From Rhodopseudomonas palustris (GTDB taxonomy: Bacteria > Pseudomonadota > Alphaproteobacteria > Rhizobiales > Xanthobacteraceae): DNA of 64,000 nucleotides. The DNA is taken from the NCBI GenBank assembly GCA_016215605.1, contig JACRJB010000019.1:59604-123603 (forward strand), read 5' to 3'. Made by a program: the position numbers and the translations under genes. Each line of letters starts with the position of its first letter. Position 1 is the first letter of the stretch. Below are positions 38,854 to 47,846 of this stretch, piece after piece. The notes beneath the pieces were generated by a model that did not search any database, was not told the origin of the DNA, and saw only the letters and a program-made list of their open reading frames with translations.

Positions 38854-39198
38854 TAGCTGGCCCTCGACGCTTCGCGTGAAAGTGGATCGCCGCCGGACTT
38901 TCGCCGGCCGCGATCCGGTTCGTTGTGTATGTGTACATGCGCAACCATGGAACTTCTTTGCCGCCCCCACCGTTATCAGCGACCCAGGCCATCGCCTGCC
39001 GGTCGACGGATTCGCTTGAGTCTGGCGCCTGTCTTGCGCTTTGATCCTGCGTGCCGCGGCGCGTCGTCGCCGACGGCCCACAATACGGGCTCCCGGGAGG
39101 AGCGTTCTTGACGTGAAGGCAGCCGATACGGTGACGGACTCCCAGCCGACGATGGCCATCGTCGGGCTCCGTCTTAGGCGGCTCGGCAAAGGCTGAGA
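38854..39198. other. Intergenic region upstream of the bacteriophytochrome
   Basis: No convincing gene is seen in these 345 bases. Contents: a GC-rich hairpin at 38884-38916, an imperfect inverted repeat GTTGTGTATGT-GT-ACATGCGCAAC at 38922-38945, and otherwise GC-rich sequence before the GTG start of the phytochrome gene. Short open frames across it have no ribosome binding sites. The phytochrome promoter should lie here, but I could not pick a clear -35/-10 pair. Confidence 0.55.
38884..38916 (+). terminator. Hairpin downstream of DUF6101 gene
   Basis: GGATCGCCGCCGG (38884-38896) pairs with CCGGCCGCGATCC (38904-38916) with one mismatch and a 7-base loop, about 30 bases after the DUF6101 stop. 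There is no thymine tract, so termination would be weak or Rho-assisted. Confidence 0.4.
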
Positions 39199-41760
39199 GT
39201 GGCGGAAACCCTTGGAAATTTCGACGTCGACCTGACGAATTGCGATCGCGAGCCGATTCACGAGCTCGGCGCCGTCCAGCCGTTCGGGTTCCTGCTGGCG
39301 CTCTCCAACGACTGGCTGATTCAGCGCGCCTCCACCAATGTGGCGGAGTTCTTCGGCACCTCCCCCGAGGACATGATCGGCACCCATGCGGCCGATCATC
39401 TCGGCGTCTCCATCGTTCACACCCTGCGGAACCGGCTGACCCTGCTGCGCGGCATCGATGCGGTGGAGCGCGTGTTCGGTCATCAATTACCCGGCAAGAC
39501 GGAGCGCTTCGACTTCGCGGTCCACGTCTCCGGCCGCAGCGTTATTGTCGAGGCTGAACCCTGCGTCGACGAAACTCAGCCGGACACCGCCAGCACGATC
39601 CGCGCGATGATCTCGCGGCTCGACTCCACCCAGGACGAGAAAGCCTTCATGCACGAGGGCGCGCGGCAGGTGCGCGCGCTCACCGGATTCGACCGGGTGA
39701 TGGTGTATCGCTTCGACAGCGACGGCTCGGGCAAGATCGTGGCGGAAGCGGCACGGTCCGGCATCGGCAGCTTTCTCGATCTGCGCTATCCGGCCTCCGA
39801 CATCCCGCAGCAGGCGCGACGACTGTATCTGCGCACGCCGTTCCGGATCATCGCCGACGTCAAGGCGGCGCCGGCGCCGATCTATCCGCGGCTCGACGAA
39901 CGCGGCGCACCGCTGGATCTGTCGCTGTCGGTGCTCCGCGCGGTGTCGCCGATCCACATCGAGTATCTCGAGAACATGGGCGTCGGCGCGTCGATGTCGA
40001 TCTCCATCGTGATCGAGGGCCGGCTGTGGGGCCTGTTCGCCTGCCATCACTACGACGGCGCGCGGCTGCCCGGCTTCGAGCGCCGCTCGATCGCCGAGCT
40101 GTTCGGCCAGATGTTCGCGCTCAAATTGGAGAGCCGCGAGCGCAAGGCGATGGCCGGCTACGAGAACAATGCGCGCGCCGCCAGCGACCGGCTGCTGGCC
40201 GCGATCGCCGGCGATTCGACGCTGTTGGAGAATCCCGACTGGCTCGGCGCGATGCTGCAGGGAACGGTGCCGAACGACGGCATCGCGATCTGGATGAACG
40301 GCCGGGTGACGCAGGTGGGGCTGACGCCGCCGGCGGGAGAATTGCGCACCATCGTGCGCCGGCTGAACGCAATGGCCGCCGGCCAGATCTACGCCACCGA
40401 CCGGCTCGCCGACACCGTCCCGAGCGCCACGGCGTATGACGACATCGCCGCCGGCGTGCTGGCGATTCCGATCTCGCGAACGCCGCGCGACTACGTGCTG
40501 CTGTTCCGGCAGGAGAAGATCCGAACCGTGACCTGGGCCGGCGATCCGCACAAGCCGGCGAGCTTCGGCCCGCACGGCGCGCGGCTGACGCCGCGGCAGA
40601 GCTTCGAGGCCTGGAGCCAGGAAGTGCGCGGCCGGTCGCAGCCGTTCACCGAGGCCGAGATGCGCGTCGCGGAGATGCTGCGGATCTCGATGATCGAGAT
40701 CGTGCTGCGGATGACCGACGAGGCGCAGGAAGAGCGCCGGCGCGCCGCCGAGCGTCAGGACCTGCTGATCGCCGAACTCAATCATCGCGTCCGCAACATC
40801 CTCGCACTGATCCGCGGCCTGATGCGGCAATCGCGCGAGCCGGGCGAATCCCACCCTGCCCTCAATATGCTGGAGGGCCGGATCCAGAGCCTGGCGCGTG
40901 CGCACGATCAGATCACCAAGGACAATTGGAGTCCGGCGCCGCTCGGCCTGCTGATCGAGACCGAGGCCGCCGCCTATCTCGGCGGCCGCAGCGACCGCGT
41001 CGAGACCGCCGGTCCCGACGTGCTGCTGCAGCCGCAGGCGTTCACCACGCTGGCGCTGGTGTTCCACGAACTGATGACCAACTCCGCCAAATACGGCGCG
41101 CTGTCGGACAACGGCCGCGTCACCGTCGACTGGCGGCTCGACGCCGACGGCGATCTGCAGATCGAATGGCGCGAGCGCGGCGGTCCGCCGGTCAAGCCGC
41201 CGACGCGCGAAGGCTTCGGGTCGACCATCATCAATCGTTCGATCCCCTACGATCTCGGCGGCCGCGCGCAGGTCCGCTACGAACTGGCGGGGCTCGAAGC
41301 CGATCTGTGCGTGCCCGCGCGCCACCTCAGCGAATCGACCGGCCGCAAATCGCCGTCCGCGGCCGAGACCCCGCAGCCGATCGAACCGCCCGCGGCGAAA
41401 TCACTGCTGAGCGGCGCCGCGCTGCTGGTGGAAGACAGTCTGATCATCGCGATGGATGCCGAGGACATCCTGATCCGCCTCGGCGCCGAGCGCGTCGTCA
41501 CCGCATCGACCATCGCGCAGGCGCTGGCCGAACTCGATCGCAACACGTTCGAGGTGGCGCTGCTCGACGTCAATCTCGGCCACGAGAGCAGCCTGCCGAT
41601 CGCCGACCAGCTCGCGGCGCGCGGCATTCCGTTCGTGTTCACCACCGGCTACGGCGAGCAGATGAAGCTGGTGGAGAAACACAACGGCGCGATCATCGTG
41701 AACAAGCCCTACAACGCCACCGGCATCGCGGCCGCGCTCGCCAAGGTCTTGCACAAGTAA
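39199..41760 (+). CDS. Bacteriophytochrome, HWE histidine kinase and receiver hybrid
   Basis: An 853-residue red/far-red photosensor. PAS domain (about 10-120) with biliverdin-linking Cys15 in TNCDREPIH; GAF (about 135-310) with YPASDIPQQAR (Asp201-Ile-Pro); PHY (about 325-500) with tongue motif PRQSF (465-469). The kinase is HWE type: His529 in ELNHRVRN, Asn628 in HELMTNSAKYGA, and IEWRERGG. A receiver domain (about 740-850) with phosphoacceptor Asp790 in LLDVNLG is fused at the C-terminus. PAS-GAF-PHY-HWE-REC is the layout of Agp2, a bathy phytochrome with a Pfr ground state. The start is a GTG. No heme oxygenase or separate response regulator is nearby. Confidence 0.95.
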   Translation: MAETLGNFDVDLTNCDREPIHELGAVQPFGFLLALSNDWLIQRASTNVAEFFGTSPEDMIGTHAADHLGVSIVHTLRNRLTLLRGIDAVERVFGHQLPGKTERFDFAVHVSGRSVIVEAEPCVDETQPDTASTIRAMISRLDSTQDEKAFMHEGARQVRALTGFDRVMVYRFDSDGSGKIVAEAARSGIGSFLDLRYPASDIPQQARRLYLRTPFRIIADVKAAPAPIYPRLDERGAPLDLSLSVLRAVSPIHIEYLENMGVGASMSISIVIEGRLWGLFACHHYDGARLPGFERRSIAELFGQMFALKLESRERKAMAGYENNARAASDRLLAAIAGDSTLLENPDWLGAMLQGTVPNDGIAIWMNGRVTQVGLTPPAGELRTIVRRLNAMAAGQIYATDRLADTVPSATAYDDIAAGVLAIPISRTPRDYVLLFRQEKIRTVTWAGDPHKPASFGPHGARLTPRQSFEAWSQEVRGRSQPFTEAEMRVAEMLRISMIEIVLRMTDEAQEERRRAAERQDLLIAELNHRVRNILALIRGLMRQSREPGESHPALNMLEGRIQSLARAHDQITKDNWSPAPLGLLIETEAAAYLGGRSDRVETAGPDVLLQPQAFTTLALVFHELMTNSAKYGALSDNGRVTVDWRLDADGDLQIEWRERGGPPVKPPTREGFGSTIINRSIPYDLGGRAQVRYELAGLEADLCVPARHLSESTGRKSPSAAETPQPIEPPAAKSLLSGAALLVEDSLIIAMDAEDILIRLGAERVVTASTIAQALAELDRNTFEVALLDVNLGHESSLPIADQLAARGIPFVFTTGYGEQMKLVEKHNGAIIVNKPYNATGIAAALAKVLHK

Positions 41761-41777
41761 CGGCGCGATCGCGTTTG

Positions 41778-42728
41778 CTACGCGGTGGTCCGTGCGACGG
41801 CGTCGCAGGTCAGGCCGATGAACAGCAGCAGGCCGGCGTCGCGGTTCGACTTGAACAGCTTCAGGCACAGCGGGCTGTCGTGGATATCGAGCCGCACGAT
41901 CTGCGAGGCGAGATGCACCGCGAAGATCGCGAGCCCGGCCCAGGCGAACCAGCCGGCGCCGGCCAGCACCAGCGCGGTTCCGAGCAGCGTCACTGACAGT
42001 CCGTACAGCGCCATCAGCGCCGTGTGGGTCTTGGCGCCGAACAGCAAGGCGGTGGATTTGATCCCGATCAGCAGGTCGTCTTCGGCGTCCTGATGGGCGT
42101 AGATCGTATCGTAGCCGACCACCCAGGCGATCGAGCCCGCGTACAGAAAGAACGCCACCAGATCGAGCCGGGCGAAGGTGCCGGCGAAGCCCATCAGCGC
42201 GCCCCAGGAGAACGCCAGCCCGAGCACGATCTGCGGCCAGTAGGTGATCCGCTTCATGAACGGATAGGCCGCGACGATGATCAGCGACGCGATGCCGGTG
42301 GCGATCGCGAAATTGTTGAACTGCACCAGCACCGCGAGGCCGATGAACGACAGCAGCACCATGAACGCCGCGGCGTTTTTGGCGCTGACCTGCCCGGACG
42401 GGATCGGCCGCGACCGGGTACGCTCGACCTTGCCGTCGAGATCGCGGTCGGTGATGTCGTTCCAGGTGCAGCCGGCGCCGCGCATCACGAACGCGCCGAC
42501 GAAGAACAGCGCGCAGAACAGCGGAAGGTGGCTGAGATCCTTGGCGATGCCGGCGGCCAGCGCCGCCGACCACCAGCACGGCATCAGCAGCAGCCAGGAG
42601 CCGATCGGACGATCGAACCGCGCGAGACGAAGATAAGGCCGCGACCATTCCGGCGCGTGGCTGTCGACCCAGTTACCCGTCGAATCGGCAACCGGCGCCG
42701 TCGCGCCGCTGATCGGGACCCCGGTCAT
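41778..42728 (-). CDS. ubiA: 4-hydroxybenzoate polyprenyltransferase UbiA
   Basis: A 316-residue membrane prenyltransferase that attaches the polyprenyl chain to 4-hydroxybenzoate in ubiquinone biosynthesis. The first Asp-rich motif is NDITDRDLDG (90-99), followed by RSRPIPSG. The second is YAHQDAEDD on the opposite loop. Eight or nine hydrophobic segments fit the family. The ATG overlaps the stop of the exported-protein gene (ATGA), so the two are co-transcribed. It is convergent with the phytochrome gene, 17 bases apart. Confidence 0.95.
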   Translation of the reverse strand: MTGVPISGATAPVADSTGNWVDSHAPEWSRPYLRLARFDRPIGSWLLLMPCWWSAALAAGIAKDLSHLPLFCALFFVGAFVMRGAGCTWNDITDRDLDGKVERTRSRPIPSGQVSAKNAAAFMVLLSFIGLAVLVQFNNFAIATGIASLIIVAAYPFMKRITYWPQIVLGLAFSWGALMGFAGTFARLDLVAFFLYAGSIAWVVGYDTIYAHQDAEDDLLIGIKSTALLFGAKTHTALMALYGLSVTLLGTALVLAGAGWFAWAGLAIFAVHLASQIVRLDIHDSPLCLKLFKSNRDAGLLLFIGLTCDAVARTTA

Positions 42729-43450
42729 CTCTGCAGCACGTTGCCGTTCAGGGTGTCGAACGTGGTGCCGCCGTATTTCTTGGCGGACGTGTTCGCCTCG
42801 GGCGCGGCCGACGAGCCGAGCACGTCGGCCAGACTCGGGCCGGCGGGACCACGCTGCTGCTGCTGGGCCGCGATGTCGCAGACCTTCTTCTGCATGCCGG
42901 TGGTGTTCTGATGGCCCTTCCTCAACTGGTCGGCGATTTCACCGGGGATGCCGCACTTCTTTGCGTTGGTCACCACGTAGCTGATCATCTTGGTTTCCGA
43001 GGCGGAAAACGCGGTGATCAGCTTGCAGGCTTCGGACGCCGGCGCCTTGCGCTTGCCGGCCGCCTGGATCGCGGCGCCGCGCTTTTCGGCTTCCTGGCGC
43101 AGCTTGACGAAGTCGTTCATGCATTCTTCGCCCCCGGCCTGCTGCCCCATCGGCGCGGCCTGGGCCGGCGGCGCGAAACCGCCTCCACCGCCCGCGATCG
43201 GCGCGGCGCCGGCTGCGGGGAACGCACCGCCGTTGACCGGCGGAAACGGCGACGGCTGCGCGGTCGCTGCGCTCGACTGCCCCGGCAGCGGCGCCGGGAA
43301 AGCGGACGTCGAGGACGTCGTCGACGAGGTCGAGGACGACGATGACTGGTTCGGTAGCGGGGCCGGGAATGCGCCTTGCGCATGGACCGGCAGGGCGTGG
43401 AAAGTGAAGACGGCAGCGGCCGTCGGCACTATCAAACGTCGGATGATCAA
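42725..43450 (-). CDS. Low-complexity exported protein coupled to ubiA
   Basis: A 241-residue protein with a signal peptide (about residues 1-24, IIRRLIVPTAAAVFTFHALPVHA). Residues about 25-105 are low-complexity, with two FPAPLP(N/G)QSS units and serine, proline, glycine and alanine runs. The remaining region (about 110-205) has three cysteines (EECMNDF, EACKLI, KKCGIPG) plus a fourth in KKVCDIAAQ, suggesting two disulphides. I do not recognise a named family; similar proteins are common in Bradyrhizobium. The start is a TTG at 43450 with GGAGGAG upstream; there is no alternative ATG before the signal peptide. It precedes ubiA with an ATGA overlap. Confidence 0.72.
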   Translation of the reverse strand: MIIRRLIVPTAAAVFTFHALPVHAQGAFPAPLPNQSSSSSTSSTTSSTSAFPAPLPGQSSAATAQPSPFPPVNGGAFPAAGAAPIAGGGGGFAPPAQAAPMGQQAGGEECMNDFVKLRQEAEKRGAAIQAAGKRKAPASEACKLITAFSASETKMISYVVTNAKKCGIPGEIADQLRKGHQNTTGMQKKVCDIAAQQQQRGPAGPSLADVLGSSAAPEANTSAKKYGGTTFDTLNGNVLQR

Positions 43451-43665
43451 GGCTGCTCCTCCGGCAAGGTTCGATGGTCCCCAAGAATCCGCAAACGTCC
43501 AATCCCCAAACGTCGGTCGCGCGACGATGCAATCGCCGCCAGGGCCTTTTACGATTCCCGAATGCCCTTAACAACCCGTCGAATGGGGCGGCAGCGCGGC
43601 GGTTCGCCACGTTTAGCCGCTGATTTTGCTGGACGTTTGGATTAGAACGCGCTCTGGAACCGGCC

Positions 43666-44421
43666 ATGTCCCGATACGATTTCCGCAGCCCCCGGCTTTA
43701 TGTCGATGCTCCGCTCGCAACCGGTGCGCGAGTGCCGCTCGACCGCGACCAGAGCAATTATCTCGGCAACGTGCTGCGGCTCAGCGCCGGCGCGCCGGTG
43801 CTGGCCTTCAACGGCCGCGACGGCGAGTGGCGCGCCCTGGTCGCCGGCCGCAAGCGGCCCGAGGAACTCGAGGTCGCGGAACCGACCCGGCCGCAGGATC
43901 GGCTGCCCGATCTGACCTATGTGTTCGCCCCGCTGAAACATTCGCGGCTCGACTATATGGCTCAGAAGGCGGTGGAAATGGGCGCCGGCCGGCTGCAGCC
44001 GGTGCTCACCCGGCACACCCAGGTGCATCGGCTGAACACCGACCGGATGCGGGCCAATGTGATCGAGGCCGCCGAGCAATGCGGCATTCTCAGCCTCGCC
44101 GCCGTCGAGGAGCCGATCGCGCTGGAGCGCTGGCTTGCTGCCCGGAGCGAGGGCAGCCGGCTGCTGGTGTTCTGCGACGAGGATGCCGAGATCGCCGACC
44201 CGGTCGCGGCGCTGCAGGCCGCCCGCCCCGCCGCGGCCCAAGGCATCGACCTGCTGGTCGGCCCGGAAGGCGGATTCGCCAATGACGAGCGCGAATTGCT
44301 GCTGCGGCAGCCGAACATCCTCCGGCTGGCGCTCGGTCCGCGGATCATGCGCGCCGACACCGCCGCGGTCGCCGCGCTGGCGCTGGTCCAGGCGGTGATC
44401 GGCGACTGGCACGGTATTTAG
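43666..44421 (+). CDS. rsmE: 16S rRNA m3U1498 methyltransferase RsmE
   Basis: A 251-residue SPOUT methyltransferase that methylates N3 of U1498 in 16S rRNA. The N-terminal PUA-like domain (SPRLYVDAPLATG-like start, DQSNYLGNVLRL) is followed by the knotted domain with YVFAPLKHSRLDYMAQKAVEMGAG, ERW and LLVGPEGGFANDE, then LRLALGPRIMRADTAAVAAL at the knot and cofactor site. Length is normal. It is transcribed divergently from the exported protein/ubiA pair, across about 215 bases. The next gene is hisZ. Confidence 0.95.
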   Translation: MSRYDFRSPRLYVDAPLATGARVPLDRDQSNYLGNVLRLSAGAPVLAFNGRDGEWRALVAGRKRPEELEVAEPTRPQDRLPDLTYVFAPLKHSRLDYMAQKAVEMGAGRLQPVLTRHTQVHRLNTDRMRANVIEAAEQCGILSLAAVEEPIALERWLAARSEGSRLLVFCDEDAEIADPVAALQAARPAAAQGIDLLVGPEGGFANDERELLLRQPNILRLALGPRIMRADTAAVAALALVQAVIGDWHGI

Positions 44422-44558
44422 GTAGAGCTCAACCATTGGCAGCCGGCAGCCGGCGCGGACCGCTCCTTTGACGGTCGAAACTGTCATTCGGCCGTGTTAA
44501 GGGCTGCGCCGACAACCGATTTGCCCCTTCCCTGTCCGGGACCGCTGGAATTTCGACC

Positions 44559-45716
44559 ATGACCAAGACCGCCGCCGCTCGTGCGACCGGATCCGCCGAG
44601 TGGGCGGAGGCGTTGCTGCGATCGTTCAGCCAGGCCGGCTATGTCCGCGCCGAGCCGGCGATCCTGCAGCCGGCCGACCCGTTTCTCGACCTCTCCGGCG
44701 AGGACATCCGCAAGAGCCTCTACCTCACCACCGATTCCAGCGGCGAAGAGCTGTGCCTGCGCCCCGACCTGACGATCCCGGTGGCGCGCGACTATCTCGC
44801 CTCGCCGGCCGCCGGCCAGCCGGCCGGGTTCTGCTATCTCGGCCCGGTGTTCCGCCAGCGCAGCGGCAAGCCGAGCGAATTCCTGCAGGCCGGCATCGAG
44901 TCGTTCGGCCGCCAGGATCGCGCCGCGGCCGATGCCGAGATGCTGGCGCTGGGACTGGAAGCCACCGCGGCGTTCGGCCTGCATGACGTCGACATCCGCA
45001 CCGGCGACGTCGCGTTGTTCTCGGCGCTGATCGATGCGCTCGGGCTGTATCCGGTGTGGCGCCGGCGGCTGATGAAGGACTTCAACCGCAAGGCCAGCCT
45101 GGCGCAGGATCTCGAGCGGCTGACGCTCGCGACTTCCAGCAGCAACGAATACGAGGGCGTGCTGGCGGCGCTGGCGGGCTCCGACCGCAAGGCGGCGCTG
45201 GCGCTGGTCACCGACCTGATGTCGATCGCCGGCGCGACCACGCTCGGCGGCCGCGCGGTCTCCGAGATCGCCGACCGCTTCCTCGAACAATCGACGCTGA
45301 AGAGCGGCGCATTGCCGCGCGACGCGCTGCAGAAGATGCAGCGCTTCCTCGCCATCAGCGGCGATCCGCAGGACGCGTTGAAACAGCTCCGCGCGCTGGC
45401 CGCCGACGCCAAGCTGGCGATCGATCCGGCGATCGATCAGTTCGAGAGCCGGATCGGATTCATGGCCGCACGCGGCATCGATCTGAGCAACACCCGGTTC
45501 TCGACCTCGTTCGGCCGCGGCGTCGATTACTACACCGGTTTCGAATTCGAGCTGCACCGCGCCGGCAATGGCGACGACCCGCTGGTGGCGGGCGGACGTT
45601 ACGACGGGCTGATGAGTCAGCTCGGCGCGAGCGCTCCGATCCCCGCGGTCGGATTCTCGATCTGGATCGAGGCGATGATCCAGTCCGGCCCCGCCAACAC
45701 TGGGAGCGCGTCATGA
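44559..45716 (+). CDS. hisZ: ATP phosphoribosyltransferase regulatory subunit HisZ
   Basis: A 385-residue paralogue of histidyl-tRNA synthetase that lacks the aminoacylation function and forms a hetero-octamer with HisG, giving histidine feedback control of the first step of histidine synthesis. [36 protein letters not shown] and [11 protein letters not shown] carry the class II motifs 2 and 3 core, and there is no anticodon-binding domain. The stop overlaps the hisG start as ATGA. The ATG at 44559 follows only a weak GGAA. Confidence 0.94.
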   Translation: MTKTAAARATGSAEWAEALLRSFSQAGYVRAEPAILQPADPFLDLSGEDIRKSLYLTTDSSGEELCLRPDLTIPVARDYLASPAAGQPAGFCYLGPVFRQRSGKPSEFLQAGIESFGRQDRAAADAEMLALGLEATAAFGLHDVDIRTGDVALFSALIDALGLYPVWRRRLMKDFNRKASLAQDLERLTLATSSSNEYEGVLAALAGSDRKAALALVTDLMSIAGATTLGGRAVSEIADRFLEQSTLKSGALPRDALQKMQRFLAISGDPQDALKQLRALAADAKLAIDPAIDQFESRIGFMAARGIDLSNTRFSTSFGRGVDYYTGFEFELHRAGNGDDPLVAGGRYDGLMSQLGASAPIPAVGFSIWIEAMIQSGPANTGSAS

Positions 45717-46690
45717 CCGCGCCGTTCGTTCTCGCAGTCCCGTCCAAGGGCCGCCTGCAGGAAAACGCCGAGGCCTTCTTCGCCCGCGCCGGTCTGGCGC
45801 TGTCGAAGCCCGGCGGCGCCCGCGATTATCGCGGCACCATCGCCGGTCTCGACAATGTCGAAGTCGCGTATCTGTCGGCCAGCGAGATCGCCGCCAATCT
45901 GGCGCGCGGCTCGGTGCATTTCGGCGTCACCGGCGAGGATCTGCTGCGCGAAAGCATCGCCGACGCCGACGCCCGCGTGCTGCTGCTCGACGGCCTCGGC
46001 TTCGGCTACGCCAACGTCGTCGTCGCGGTGCCGCAGGCGTGGATCGACGTCCGTACCATGGCCGATCTCGACGACGTCACCACCGGCTTCCGCGCCCAGC
46101 ACAACCGCCGGATGCGGGTCGCGACCAAATACATCAACCTGACCCGCGGCTTCTTCGCTCAGCACAACGTCGTCGACTATCGCATCGTCGAAAGCGCCGG
46201 CGCCACCGAGGGCGCGCCCGCGGTCGGCACCGCGGAGATGATCGTCGACATCACCACCACCGGGGCGACGCTCGCCGCCAACGGGCTGAAGGTGCTGGAC
46301 GACGGCGTGATGCTGCGCAGCCAGGCCAATCTGGTCGCCTCGCGCGACGCCGACTGGTCGGACGACGCCCGGGAAACCGCGCGCATCATCCTCGACCAGA
46401 TCGCCTCGCGCGCCCGCGCCAGCAAGTACAAGGAAGTCCGCACCCGCTTCAAAGGCTGCAACGACGCGCTGCTCGCCGAGGCGCACAAGCGGTTCGGCGT
46501 GGTGTCGCCGTTCGGCGGCCCGACCTCGTCGGGGATGCTGACGCTGCACTGCCCGCCGGCGCAGCTCTACAGGCTCGGCAGCTTCCTGCGCGACCACGGC
46601 GCCGACACGGTGTCGGTCGCCTCGCTCGACTACGTGCTCGACAAGGACAATCCGCTGTTCAGCAAACTTGCAGCATTCCTCGGGCAATAA
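45713..46690 (+). CDS. hisG: ATP phosphoribosyltransferase catalytic subunit HisG
   Basis: A 325-residue enzyme condensing ATP and [23 protein letters not shown] is the typical start, and [18 protein letters not shown] is the PRPP-binding loop. HisZ-dependent HisG proteins are normally about 200-230 residues, whereas this one has about 100 more, with extra sequence in the middle ([20 protein letters not shown]) and C-terminus ([14 protein letters not shown]). It is nonetheless encoded directly behind hisZ with an ATGA overlap. Similar long forms occur in Bradyrhizobiaceae. The extra C-terminal part is not obviously the ACT-like regulatory domain of long HisG. Confidence 0.94.
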   Translation: MTAPFVLAVPSKGRLQENAEAFFARAGLALSKPGGARDYRGTIAGLDNVEVAYLSASEIAANLARGSVHFGVTGEDLLRESIADADARVLLLDGLGFGYANVVVAVPQAWIDVRTMADLDDVTTGFRAQHNRRMRVATKYINLTRGFFAQHNVVDYRIVESAGATEGAPAVGTAEMIVDITTTGATLAANGLKVLDDGVMLRSQANLVASRDADWSDDARETARIILDQIASRARASKYKEVRTRFKGCNDALLAEAHKRFGVVSPFGGPTSSGMLTLHCPPAQLYRLGSFLRDHGADTVSVASLDYVLDKDNPLFSKLAAFLGQ

Positions 46691-46802
46691 TGCCGGGTTA
46701 TGGTTCCCGCGACGTGGCGAGGGCGCCGCGCCGTCACCATATCAGCCGTGTCGCGATGAGCGCGGAAACTAACAACGCAGCGAGCGAAGCCGGAACCGAC
46801 AC

Positions 46803-47846
46803 ATGAGACTCGGGAGTGACCTGTCAGGCCTGAACGCCAGCGCGAGCGCAGCAGCGCTGGGGCTGTCGATTGTCGTGCCGGTCTTCAACGAAGCCGGAGG
46901 GCTGCAGGCGCTGCACGATCGCCTGGCGACGCTGGCGCACACGTTGCGGCAGCGCTACGGCCTCGCCTGCGAGGTGGTCTATGTCGACGACGGCAGCGCC
47001 GATGCGACGCTGAGCATCGCGCGCAATCTTCCCGCCGACGGCATCGACGTCCAGGTGGTGTCGCTGTCGCGCAATTTCGGCAAGGAAGCGGCGCTGCTCG
47101 CCGGCCTCGACCACGCCCGCCGCGGCGCGGTGCTGTTCATGGACGGCGACGGCCAGCACGCGCCCGAACTGGTCGAGAAGCTGGTGTCGCACTGGATCGA
47201 CGACGGCTACGACGTCGTCTACACCGCGAAGGCGCATCGCGACAACGAGCCGCGGTTGCGCCGCGCGGCGGTGCGCGGCTTCTACGCGCTGATCAATTGG
47301 GGCGCCCGGCAGAAGATCCCGGAGGACGCCGGCGACTTCCGCCTGCTGTCGCCGCGCGCCGCCGCGGCGCTGAAGCAGCTCCCGGAGCGCAACCGCTTTT
47401 TCAAGGGACTGGCGAGCTGGATCGGCTTCAAGCAATTCCGGGTCGACTACGAGCCGGAGGCGCGTACCCACGGCTTCACCACGTTCAGCGCCGGCCGGCT
47501 GATCGGCCTGTCGATCGAAGGCCTGACCTCGTTCTCGGTGGCGCCGCTGCGGATCGCCAGCCTGCTCGGCGCGCTGCTGGCGATCGGGGCCTTCCTGTTC
47601 GGCCTGTCGATCCTGTGGGAGACCTGGGTCGACGGCAAATCGGTGCCGGGCTATCCGTCGCTGATGGTCGGCATGATGACGATCGGCGGCGTGCAGCTGC
47701 TGATGATCGGCATCGTCGGCGAATACATCGGCAAGATCCTCTCCGAGCTGAAGGCGCGGCCGATCTACTTCGTCGCCGAGCACAGCGTCCGGCACTCCGA
47801 CCCGACCGCCGACGCCAACCCGGCCAAGCAGACCGCCGCCGAATGA
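46803..47846 (+). CDS. ArnC/FlmF-type polyprenyl-phosphate glycosyltransferase
   Basis: A 347-residue GT2 enzyme. GLSIVVPVFNEAGGL and YVDDGSADAT open the GT-A domain; LFMDGDGQHAPEL carries the DxD metal site, and SRNFGKEAALLAGLDHA is the nearby conserved loop. The tail has two membrane spans (LLGALLAIGAFLFGLSIL and MMTIGGVQLLMIGIVGEYIG). This is the ArnC/DPM1-like arrangement that makes polyprenyl-phosphate-linked sugars. The stop overlaps the next gene, a YdjC-family deacetylase, as ATGA. In Francisella the corresponding pair, FlmF2 and NaxD, makes polyprenyl-phosphate galactosamine for lipid A. Sugar specificity here is unknown. Confidence 0.88.
   Translation: MRLGSDLSGLNASASAAALGLSIVVPVFNEAGGLQALHDRLATLAHTLRQRYGLACEVVYVDDGSADATLSIARNLPADGIDVQVVSLSRNFGKEAALLAGLDHARRGAVLFMDGDGQHAPELVEKLVSHWIDDGYDVVYTAKAHRDNEPRLRRAAVRGFYALINWGARQKIPEDAGDFRLLSPRAAAALKQLPERNRFFKGLASWIGFKQFRVDYEPEARTHGFTTFSAGRLIGLSIEGLTSFSVAPLRIASLLGALLAIGAFLFGLSILWETWVDGKSVPGYPSLMVGMMTIGGVQLLMIGIVGEYIGKILSELKARPIYFVAEHSVRHSDPTADANPAKQTAAE

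Noticed and set aside
38920..38946. PpsR-type TGT-N12-ACA site near the phytochrome
   Set aside because: Spacing between TGT and ACA does not fit; only an unrelated imperfect dyad is present.
39487..41325. 612-codon antisense frame in the phytochrome gene
   Set aside because: Shadow frame; no motif.
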